A stretch of DNA of 64,000 nucleotides from Woeseiaceae bacterium. Lineage in GTDB: Bacteria > Pseudomonadota > Gammaproteobacteria > Steroidobacterales > Woeseiaceae. Each line of letters starts with the position of its first letter. Within the stretch, counting starts at the first letter, position 1. A program made the position numbers and the translations under genes. The notes beneath the pieces were generated by a model. The model was given only the letters and a program-made list of their open reading frames with translations, did no database searches and was not told the DNA's origin. The stretch covers positions 45,677-109,676 of the forward strand of contig JAJFKR010000002.1 in the NCBI GenBank assembly GCA_021773095.1. The letters are read 5' to 3'. Positions 57,526 through 64,000 of this stretch are shown here, one piece after another.

Positions 57526-58877
57526 CCGAATAGTCTCGCTATGTCGTTATAAAAGGCGAAGCTCATCAAGAGCAGCAACGCGACTATGCCTACCTGTTGT
57601 CCAAGAATCTGAGCGCGTTCAGTCAACGGGCCACCCTTCAGGGCTTCGACCACCTGGTACACGATCTGACCGCCGTCCAACACCGGCACCGGCAACAAAT
57701 TCAAAACACCGAGGCTAATACTGATAATCGCCAAGATACCCAGGAAATAGCGCCAGCCACGCTCTGCCGATTCGCCCGCAATTTGTGCGATATTGATCGG
57801 TCCACTGATATTCTTGATCGAAACGTCGCCCGTGACCATTCTTGCCAGCATGTTGACCGTGAAAACTGTCGACATCCAGGTTCTGGCTGCGGCGGCGCTT
57901 AAAGACTCCAGCGGTGTGTAAACCAGGCGTTGATAATAGGAATCACCGCCTTGTGTCGTCCAGCCAACACCCAGGTAGCCGAAGGTTTCACCGTCGAGAA
58001 CCCGCTTACCGATTTGAACGTCTACGGACGCCGCCTGCCCGTATCTGACGTATTCGATCGCAACATCCTGACCGGCGCGCGGTTGCACCGCATTTCGCAG
58101 GTCTTCGAAGTTGGCAATGGCTTCACCGGCAATCGTCGTAATGCGATCACCGATGGCCAGACCACTGGCAACGGCCGGACCGTCGTCAGGCAGCTCTGCA
58201 ATAATGGCGGGCGGTTGCCACGGTACGAAACCGAGGCCATCGAATAATACACCCGGTTCGGTCAGTCGTGTCTTGTCGTTGCCAACATCCAGCACCGCTT
58301 CTCGCAGTCGACCGTCACTATCCTCCAGCGTCAGTGGCACGCGGCCGTCATCGACCATTTCGCCCAATATGGCGACCAGCGTCGCTTCCCATTGCGTGAC
58401 GGCTGCATCACCGACGTTAACGATCTTGTCGCCGAATTCGAGACCTGCCTGATCGGCGTAGGAGCCGGACTCTACCGTACCGACGGCCGGCTTGATGACC
58501 ATAACGCCGCCTGCCATCAGAACCCAGTAGGCAAGGATAGCGAACAAAAAATTGAATGCCGGACCGGCCAGCAGCACTGCGATACGTGCGGGTATGGGGC
58601 GTTGATCGAATGCCCGGCCTTTATCCTCTGCCTCGATGGCCGCCTCACGACTGTCAAGAAAGCGAACGTATCCGCCCAGCGGAATCGCGGACAGACAATA
58701 TTCAGTTTGGTCTTTGCCGCTCTTGCGAGTCCAGATCGGTCGGCCAAAACCAATTGAAAAACGCAGCACTTTCATGCCCGACCAGCGACCGACAATGTAA
58801 TGCCCGTATTCGTGCACAGCGACAAGAATGCTGATCAAAGCAATAAATGCCAGCAAATTGGTCAGGAAACTAGTCAT
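57522..58877 (-). CDS. rseP: Intramembrane zinc protease RseP
   Basis: A 451-residue site-2 protease that cuts RseA (encoded at 18613-19200) after DegS. The zinc motif HEYGH is at residues 22-26. Two PDZ domains occupy about 120-300. The second metal motif is in NLLPVPVLDGGQIVYQ. It is translationally coupled to bamA. Upstream, cdsA is only 99 bases away with no dxr between. Confidence 0.97.
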   Translation of the reverse strand: MTSFLTNLLAFIALISILVAVHEYGHYIVGRWSGMKVLRFSIGFGRPIWTRKSGKDQTEYCLSAIPLGGYVRFLDSREAAIEAEDKGRAFDQRPIPARIAVLLAGPAFNFLFAILAYWVLMAGGVMVIKPAVGTVESGSYADQAGLEFGDKIVNVGDAAVTQWEATLVAILGEMVDDGRVPLTLEDSDGRLREAVLDVGNDKTRLTEPGVLFDGLGFVPWQPPAIIAELPDDGPAVASGLAIGDRITTIAGEAIANFEDLRNAVQPRAGQDVAIEYVRYGQAASVDVQIGKRVLDGETFGYLGVGWTTQGGDSYYQRLVYTPLESLSAAAARTWMSTVFTVNMLARMVTGDVSIKNISGPINIAQIAGESAERGWRYFLGILAIISISLGVLNLLPVPVLDGGQIVYQVVEALKGGPLTERAQILGQQVGIVALLLLMSFAFYNDIARLFG

Positions 58878-58976
58878 AAATAGCCATAGTCCCTAATGGA
58901 CTGACGGCGTTCGCCGCAGTTCCCGGTAAGTGACCGACCACAGTATGTGAACTCACATGAATACCCGCTGAATGAT
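58878..58976. other. Gap where dxr (ispC) would usually lie
   Basis: Between cdsA and rseP most gammaproteobacteria encode 1-deoxyxylulose-5-phosphate reductoisomerase, about 1.2 kb. Here there are 99 bases with no ORF, no recognisable dxr remnant and no clear repeat or terminator. The flanking genes are full length. Confidence 0.8.
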
Positions 58977-59765
58977 TCATACACCCAACCCGAGCCAGCT
59001 GAGTCCCAGTGCGAACAGGGGCGCCGCTGCGGCCACACTGTCCACGCGATCGAGGACACCGCCATGGCCCGGAAACAGCGCACCACTGTCTTTCACGCCG
59101 GCCGTCCGCTTGAACATACTGACCGTCAGATCGCCAACGATGGACAGCGCACCGACCGCCAGGCAAAACGGTAATAAGACGGCGACCTGCACCTTCGCAT
59201 AATACGCCCAGGTGAGCGCCAGAATGACGACCAGCAGCAACCCACCGATGACACCCTCCCAGGTCTTGCCGGGACTGATGCTCGGCGCCAGTTTGACACG
59301 GCCAAACAGCTTGCCTGCACAATAAGCACCCATGTCTGCGGCCCAAACGATCAGCAGTGCAAATAAGAGGGAATTCGGTGACAGGCTGTACAGGAACAGC
59401 AATGCGACGAACATCGGGACCAGCACCAGGACACCGCAAATCCAACGCACTACAGAGGGGATGGGCGTCGGATAAAAGAACGTCCAAAGGAATGCCACGA
59501 ACCACCAGACGAACGCGATTTGCATCAACACATCAGACCGATCAGGTACAACAAAAATCATAACGGCCATCAACGCGGCTATTAAGGCGACGAACGACCA
59601 GCGCGCGAACTTTGCCGGGAGATTCAGGAAACCGGCCCATTCCCACGCACCCGCGAGAATCACCGCTGCAATGACCAGCTTCGCGACGACCGCAGGCAGG
59701 ACATACAACACAACACCCAGAACAAGCAGTGATATCACGGCTGTTATTACGCGAGTTCTTAGCAT
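58977..59765 (-). CDS. cdsA: Phosphatidate cytidylyltransferase
   Basis: A 262-residue membrane enzyme making CDP-diacylglycerol. Several helices precede the signature VGDLTVSMFKRTAGVKDSG and the LFPGHGGVLDRVDS segment. It overlaps the uppS stop by 7 bases. The C-terminus ends normally before the dxr-less gap. Confidence 0.95.
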   Translation of the reverse strand: MLRTRVITAVISLLVLGVVLYVLPAVVAKLVIAAVILAGAWEWAGFLNLPAKFARWSFVALIAALMAVMIFVVPDRSDVLMQIAFVWWFVAFLWTFFYPTPIPSVVRWICGVLVLVPMFVALLFLYSLSPNSLLFALLIVWAADMGAYCAGKLFGRVKLAPSISPGKTWEGVIGGLLLVVILALTWAYYAKVQVAVLLPFCLAVGALSIVGDLTVSMFKRTAGVKDSGALFPGHGGVLDRVDSVAAAAPLFALGLSWLGLGV

Positions 59766-60517
59766 CTGACAGCCTCCACCTGGTCTCCCGTGTGTCCAAA
59801 ACGACGTTGCTTACCGGCATAAAAAGACAGGGCACTATCAAAAACCGCCTCGTCAAACTCCGGCCACAAGACATCCGTGAACCAAAGCTCTGCATAGGCG
59901 AGATTCCACAACAGAAAATTGCTGATGCGTTGCTCACCGCCCGTGCGAATCAACAAGTCAGGATCCGGTATGTCCGACATCTGCAGCTCAGCAGCGAACT
60001 CTGCGTCGTCGATGTCGTCTATCTGTAATGACCCGTCCGATACCCGGCGCGTCAGCGCCTTGCTCGCTTCGATAATGTCCCAGCGGCCACCGTACGCGAT
60101 GGCCACAGTCAAAGTCAGACCCGAGTTTGCAGCTGTCTTTTGCTCGGACTGTGTAATCTTTTCTTTAAGTCCCGGGTTCAACTCGTCGAGCGCCCCCACG
60201 AATTTCAATCTCACATTATTACGATGCAGCTCGTCGATTTCCCGTCGCAAAGCCTCAACGAATAAGTTCATCAGAGAACTGACTTCTTCCTTGGGTCTGG
60301 ACCAGTTTTCGCTGCTAAAAGCGAACAGGGTGAGGTACTCAATACCGCTCTGTGCAGCGAATTCAACCGATAATCGAACGGACTTGACCCCGGCACGGTG
60401 ACCCGAATGCCGCGGTTTCTTGCGACTGTTCGCCCAACGACCATTGCCATCCATGATGATGGCGACATGCCTTGGCACGCTGCTGTCATTCTTTGGATTT
60501 GGCGATGGATCATTCAT
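59759..60517 (-). CDS. uppS: Di-trans,poly-cis-undecaprenyl diphosphate synthase
   Basis: A 252-residue cis-prenyltransferase making C55-PP from farnesyl diphosphate and IPP for peptidoglycan and lipopolysaccharide. HVAIIMDGNGRWANSRKKPR carries the catalytic Asp23, and RTGGEQRISNFLLWNLAYAEL the second signature. Its need for IPP shows an isoprenoid pathway must exist despite the missing MEP genes. Confidence 0.97.
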   Translation of the reverse strand: MNDPSPNPKNDSSVPRHVAIIMDGNGRWANSRKKPRHSGHRAGVKSVRLSVEFAAQSGIEYLTLFAFSSENWSRPKEEVSSLMNLFVEALRREIDELHRNNVRLKFVGALDELNPGLKEKITQSEQKTAANSGLTLTVAIAYGGRWDIIEASKALTRRVSDGSLQIDDIDDAEFAAELQMSDIPDPDLLIRTGGEQRISNFLLWNLAYAELWFTDVLWPEFDEAVFDSALSFYAGKQRRFGHTGDQVEAVRC

Positions 60518-60551
60518 GATGAAATCAGTTTATGGATAAGGAGTCGACTCC

Positions 60552-61109
60552 CTATATCTCCATCAACTCGGACTCTTTGCCCGCCAGAATTTCATCTATC
60601 TGACCGACGTGTTTGTCCGTAATGTCCTGTACCTCTCCCTCAGCACGACGCTCGTCGTCCTCGCCGATCATCTTTTCTTTGAGCAGTTCCTTCACGTCGT
60701 GCATCGCGTCGCGGCGAATGTTTCGAATGGCGATGCGGCCGCCTTCAGCTTCATTGCGAACAATACGAATCATGTCTTTGCGCCGCTCTTCCGTCAGTGC
60801 TGGTAATGGAACACGGATGACCGTCCCGGCCGTGGCCGGATTCAATCCCAGATCGGAATTCATGATCGCCTTTTCGATGGGCTGGACCATGTCTTTTTCC
60901 CAGGGCGTAATGATCAAAGTGCGAGAATCCTCGACGCCGACATTCGATACCTGATTGAGCGGCACCTGGCTGCCGTAGTATTCAACAGTGATGTGGTCCA
61001 ACAAACTGGTATGCGCGCGGCCCGTCCGAATCTTCGTCAGCTCTTGCTGTAAAGAAGCCACGCTCTTGGCCATCCGGTTCGCGGCATCTTTTTTTATTTC
61101 ATCCAACAC
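60552..61109 (-). CDS. frr: Ribosome recycling factor
   Basis: A 185-residue three-helix-bundle protein, the same length as E. coli Frr, splitting post-termination ribosomes with [17 protein letters not shown] and [14 protein letters not shown] are conserved, and [19 protein letters not shown] ends the core. It is in the rpsB-tsf-pyrH-frr order. Confidence 0.98.
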   Translation of the reverse strand: MLDEIKKDAANRMAKSVASLQQELTKIRTGRAHTSLLDHITVEYYGSQVPLNQVSNVGVEDSRTLIITPWEKDMVQPIEKAIMNSDLGLNPATAGTVIRVPLPALTEERRKDMIRIVRNEAEGGRIAIRNIRRDAMHDVKELLKEKMIGEDDERRAEGEVQDITDKHVGQIDEILAGKESELMEI

Positions 61110-61141
61110 TATTTGCAGCCCCCATTATTCGTCTATTGCCG

Positions 61142-61864
61142 TCAGGCAGTGACTACCGTTCCGATATCGTCACCAGACATCGCCTGTACTAACGCATTCG
61201 CCCGGGTCAGATCAAATATTCGCAACGGCAGATTGTTATCACGACACATGACTATTGCGGTCGCGTCCATGACGGAAAGTTTGTCCGACAAGACCTGATC
61301 ATAAGAGACAGTCTTGTAACGTTTCGCGTCCGGGTTGTTCAATGGATCCGCATCGTAAACGCCATCCACTTTTGTCGCTTTCAATAGCACGTCGGCACCA
61401 ATTTCGATTGCGCGAAGACTGGCCGCGGTGTCAGTTGTGAAAAACGGATTACCGGTTCCTGCGGCAAGAATGACAACACGGCCTTTTTCAAGATGTCGCA
61501 CAGCACGCCGACGAATGTAGTCTTCACAAACCTCGTTGATCTGTAATGCAGACATAACACGTGCAAAAACATCGAGTGACTCAAGCGCATCCTGAATAGC
61601 CAATGCGTTCATGACCGTCGCGAGCATACCCATGTAGTCGCCCGTCACTCTGTCCATGCCGGATCGCGCGAGGCCCGCTCCGCGGAAGATGTTGCCGCCA
61701 CCAATGACGATGGCGATCTCGACACCTGCGTTTCGGGCAGTGGCGATCTCGGCCGCAATACGTTGAATGACTTTCGGCTCGATACCGTAATCCAGGTCCC
61801 CCATCAGCGCTTCACCGCTGAGTTTCAGCAGTACACGACGGTACTGAACCGGATTGTCACTCAT
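61142..61864 (-). CDS. pyrH: Uridylate kinase
   Basis: A 240-residue hexameric UMP kinase. [13 protein letters not shown] binds phosphate, [10 protein letters not shown] and [13 protein letters not shown] are family motifs, and [13 protein letters not shown] ends the core. The product UDP feeds CTP synthase (43127-44776). It is separated from frr by 32 bases. Confidence 0.98.
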   Translation of the reverse strand: MSDNPVQYRRVLLKLSGEALMGDLDYGIEPKVIQRIAAEIATARNAGVEIAIVIGGGNIFRGAGLARSGMDRVTGDYMGMLATVMNALAIQDALESLDVFARVMSALQINEVCEDYIRRRAVRHLEKGRVVILAAGTGNPFFTTDTAASLRAIEIGADVLLKATKVDGVYDADPLNNPDAKRYKTVSYDQVLSDKLSVMDATAIVMCRDNNLPLRIFDLTRANALVQAMSGDDIGTVVTA

Positions 61865-61952
61865 ACGAAATCCTTTATTTGGCCGCTGATTCTAGCGTAT
61901 TCCCTCGCAGGAGTCCTTACCAAAATCAACGGCTTAAAAGCTAATCTTAACC

Positions 61953-62843
61953 TTAGTCGTCGTCATCTTTTTTCGCGTCTTCGATTTGTTGCATAACCTC
62001 GTCGGCAAAATTCTCGTCTTTCTTCTCGATGCCTTCACCGACTTCGAAACGAACAAAAGATGACACGCTGGCACCCGCTCCCTTGAGAAGCTTGCCGACC
62101 GTCTGATCAGAGTCCTTAACAAACGGCTGACCGACGAGCGTGATTTCATTTAAGAACTTTGCAATTCGCCCGGTGATCATCTTCTCGATGATTTCAGGCG
62201 GCTTGCCGGACTCGGCTGCCTGCTCCGAAAAGATACGACGTTCCGTTTCCAGTGTTTCCTCCGGAACCTCGCTCTCGTCAATGCAAACGGGGTTGATGGC
62301 CGCGACATGCATGGCGATATCGCGAGCAAGATCGTCATCACCACCCTCAAGGGCTACAATGGCACCGATTCTGGCACCGTGTGTGTAATACCCGATCGGA
62401 CCGCCATTCTCGACTATCGAGATGCGACGCACAGAGATGTTTTCGCCAACCTTGGCAACGAGTTCAGTGCGTGCTGCCTCAACCGATTTGCCATCACCAA
62501 CAGACTGCGTGGCAAGTGCCTCCACGTCTGTGGTGCCATTAGCGAGTGCCGCCGCCGCAACGGCGTCCGCAAATGCGATGAAGTTCTCGTCCTTGGCAAC
62601 AAAATCAGTCTCAGAATTGATCTCGACAATCACGACCTTGCTGTCATCGCGAGCGATGATCACCTTGCCGTCTGCAGCAACGCGACTTGCTTTCTTATCC
62701 GCTTTGGCCTGACCTGACGTACGCAACGCTTCGGCTGCGGCATCCAGATCACCGGAGGTTTCGACGAGCGCTTTCTTACACTCCATCATGCCGGCGCCGG
62801 TCCGCTCACGCAGCTCTTTTACCATCGATGCAGTCACAGACAT
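61953..62843 (-). CDS. tsf: Elongation factor Ts
   Basis: A 296-residue guanine-nucleotide exchange factor for EF-Tu. The N-terminal LRERTGAGMMECKKAL and the core INSETDFVAKDENF are signature segments. It is somewhat longer than E. coli EF-Ts (283), with a charged end (QQIEDAKKDDDD). It follows rpsB by 3 bases; the 88 bases to pyrH hold nothing recognisable. Confidence 0.98.
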   Translation of the reverse strand: MSVTASMVKELRERTGAGMMECKKALVETSGDLDAAAEALRTSGQAKADKKASRVAADGKVIIARDDSKVVIVEINSETDFVAKDENFIAFADAVAAAALANGTTDVEALATQSVGDGKSVEAARTELVAKVGENISVRRISIVENGGPIGYYTHGARIGAIVALEGGDDDLARDIAMHVAAINPVCIDESEVPEETLETERRIFSEQAAESGKPPEIIEKMITGRIAKFLNEITLVGQPFVKDSDQTVGKLLKGAGASVSSFVRFEVGEGIEKKDENFADEVMQQIEDAKKDDDD

Positions 62844-62846
62844 GGC

Positions 62847-63908
62847 TTAGTCCTCAGCTTTTTCGTCGGCTTTGGGTTCGGCCTTTTTGGTGACCTTCTT
62901 TGTTGTCTTCTTTGCTGCTTTTTTGGCAACTTTCTTGGCGGCCTTAGGCTCTGCCTTGGCTTCTGCCTTGGCTTCTACTTTAGGCTCTGCCTTGGCTTCT
63001 GCCTTGGCTTCTACTTTGGGCTCTGCCTTTGGCTCTTCCTTGGCCTCTGCCTTTGGCTCTTCCTTGGCTTGAGCTTTCTTATCCGGTGATGCCTTCGCAG
63101 CTACCTTTTTGGCTGCCTTTTTCCTGGCCGGCTTCTTCGCGGATTTCTTCTTCGCGCGCGTCTTCTTCACATTGCCGTCTTCGTCCAACTCAACGAAGTC
63201 ATCATCGCCAAGCGCAACTTCAGGCAGTGACGCCTTGCCGTCAAGCACTGCATCGGCAACCAATCCGGCATAGAGCTCAATGGCGCGCATCGCGTCATCG
63301 TTGCCAGGAATAACGTAGTCGACGCCTTCGGGCGAGCAATTGGTATCGACAATTGCGACAACCGGAATGCCCAGCTTCTTTGCTTCACGAATAGCGATGT
63401 CCTCATGATCGACATCGACGATGAACAGCACGTCAGGAATCGTGCGCATTTCCTTGATACCACCGAGGCTGCGTTCAAGCTTTTCCTGCTCGCGACTGAG
63501 GCCGAGCACCTCTTTCTTCGTAAGACCTTCGAAAGTACCGTCTTCGGCCATTTGCTGCAGCGTAACAAGACGCTTTACAGACTGGCGAATCGTCTTGTAG
63601 TTCGTCAACATGCCGCCGAGCCAGCGCTGGCTGACAAATGGCATTTCACAGCGCTTGGCGTGCGTTTGTACGGCCTCACGTGCAGCGCGCTTGGTGCCGA
63701 CGAACAGCACCTTGCCGCCATCGGCGACCGTACCTTTGACAAAGGCACACGCCTCGCGCGCAAGCGGCAAGCTCTTTTCGAGGTTAATAATGTGGATTTT
63801 GTTACGTTCGCCAAAGATGTAGGGTGACATCTTCGGATTCCAGTAACGGGTCTGATGACCAAAATGCACGCCAGCCTCTAGCATCTGGCGCATGGTTACG
63901 TCTGCCAT
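62847..63908 (-). CDS. rpsB: 30S ribosomal protein S2 with long Lys/Ala/Glu-rich tail
   Basis: A 353-residue protein (E. coli S2 is 241). The core (about 1-247) is canonical: [42 protein letters not shown] and [25 protein letters not shown]. The tail of about 106 residues has basic blocks ([20 protein letters not shown]), then EPKAEAK-type repeats, then more Lys-Ala blocks and an acidic end. The ATG has GGAG at 8 bases. The tail-coding DNA is tandemly repetitive, and its function is unknown. Confidence 0.97.
   Translation of the reverse strand: MADVTMRQMLEAGVHFGHQTRYWNPKMSPYIFGERNKIHIINLEKSLPLAREACAFVKGTVADGGKVLFVGTKRAAREAVQTHAKRCEMPFVSQRWLGGMLTNYKTIRQSVKRLVTLQQMAEDGTFEGLTKKEVLGLSREQEKLERSLGGIKEMRTIPDVLFIVDVDHEDIAIREAKKLGIPVVAIVDTNCSPEGVDYVIPGNDDAMRAIELYAGLVADAVLDGKASLPEVALGDDDFVELDEDGNVKKTRAKKKSAKKPARKKAAKKVAAKASPDKKAQAKEEPKAEAKEEPKAEPKVEAKAEAKAEPKVEAKAEAKAEPKAAKKVAKKAAKKTTKKVTKKAEPKADEKAED
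62947..63066. repeat. Tandem repeats coding for the S2 tail
   Basis: Two 36-bp units (62947-62982 and 62983-63018) differ at one base. They are followed by two 24-bp units (63019-63042, 63043-63066), also one base apart. All lengths are multiples of three, so copy number can change without a frameshift. They encode [16 protein letters not shown] repeats. Confidence 0.9.
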
Positions 63909-64000
63909 ATCGATTTCTCCGGGTTAGGCCTCCGCATACCCCATCGCACAACCCCTTTTTTAGTGGGGCACCCAGTGAGATGTGTCGGTATACGTGTGAA
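63909..64000 (-). promoter_or_regulatory. rpsB mRNA leader region
   Basis: The 92 bases upstream of rpsB include, on the mRNA strand, CCCC-ACTAAAAAA-GGGG and then GGGGTATGCGGAGGCCTAACCC just before the Shine-Dalgarno GGAG, which could form a GGGT/ACCC-closed hairpin. rpsB-tsf leaders in gammaproteobacteria are known targets of S2 feedback repression, and this region is the likely site here. The promoter may lie outside the window. Confidence 0.4.

Noticed and set aside
58870..59505. 211-codon minus-strand frame over cdsA that could fill the dxr gap
   Set aside because: It is a shifted frame of cdsA with Cys/Arg-rich nonsense sequence and no dxr motifs (no NADPH-binding GSTGSIG).
62872..63072. 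Plus-strand frame rich in Ala/Leu/Ser opposite the S2 tail
   Set aside because: It is the low-complexity reverse of the KAEPK-coding repeats and not an independent gene.

Overview
The window is chromosomal DNA of a free-living gammaproteobacterium. Nearly every block is a gene order conserved in that class (rpoE-rseA-rseB-rseC ... lepA-lepB-rnc-era-recO-pdxJ-acpS; sdhCDAB-sdhE-ygfX; rpoS-nlpD-pcm-surE; tilS-pyrG-kdsA-eno-ftsB-truD; rpsB-tsf-pyrH-frr-uppS-cdsA-rseP-bamA-skp-lpxD-lpxA-lpxB-rnhB-dnaE-accA). An RpfE-like gene beside recJ, prfB and lysS recalls Xanthomonadales. Together with a DUF4845 gene, a standalone degenerate PAS-GGDEF protein and a DUF1674 (SdhAF4-like) gene, it suggests a relative of the Xanthomonadales/Chromatiales/Woeseiales group. 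That placement is inference. G+C looks to be in the mid-50s percent by eye. I saw no rRNA, tRNA, CRISPR array, prophage or complete insertion sequence.

Layout. 1-1348: two tandem LolC/LolE-type permease genes. 1451-6158: a small periplasmic protein with a strong terminator, mfd and csiV. 6135-10601 (minus): degenerate GGDEF protein, nagZ, rlmD, a PolB-like exonuclease, acpS. 10609-19832 (minus): the rpoE-to-pdxJ block, covering envelope stress, translation factor LepA, signal peptidase, RNase III and Era. 20039-24336 (minus): succinate dehydrogenase with three accessory genes (DUF1674/SdhAF4-like, SdhE, YgfX). 24395-25575 (plus): ygfZ and a DUF2165 membrane protein. 25603-30970 (minus): lysS, prfB with its programmed +1 frameshift, recJ, RpfE-like gene. 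30983-31372 (plus): Mth938-like protein. 31379-34981 (minus): rpoS-nlpD-yqaA-pcm-surE. 34982-39660: an accessory insertion between surE and truD (Smr, monohaem cytochrome, DUF819 transporter-like protein, NERD nuclease-like protein, DUF222-HNH endonuclease). 39664-50784: truD to dnaE. 50781-63908: the rnhB/lpx/bam/rpsB supercluster. No stretch above 300 bases lacks a gene. The longest gap (52531-52807, lpxB-lpxA) is filled by a structured mobile-type repeat.

How the genes work together. The rpoE/rseA/rseB block senses outer-membrane stress. rseP (intramembrane protease), bamA, skp, lpxA/lpxB/lpxD and the Lol permeases elsewhere in the window are the outer-membrane assembly machinery that sigma-E usually protects. 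sdhAF4-like, sdhE and ygfX would support assembly of the SdhCDAB complex encoded with them. uppS, cdsA and rpsB/tsf/frr/pyrH link lipid carriers, phospholipids and translation.

Main oddities. (1) dxr is missing between cdsA and rseP, and ispD-ispF are missing between ftsB and truD. These are three MEP-pathway genes absent from two well-conserved positions, which suggests the pathway was replaced or relocated. (2) A 270-bp repeat with 32-bp terminal inverted repeats and two perfect or near-perfect internal inverted repeats lies between lpxA and lpxB. It supplies the lpxA stop codon and would fold as a three-way junction. (3) A 23-bp REP family occurs as an inverted pair inside the sdh operon and once at the lysS stop codon. 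(4) Ribosomal protein S2 carries a roughly 106-residue Lys/Ala/Glu-rich tail encoded by tandem repeats. (5) A NERD plus HNH nuclease pair lies in the surE-truD insertion.
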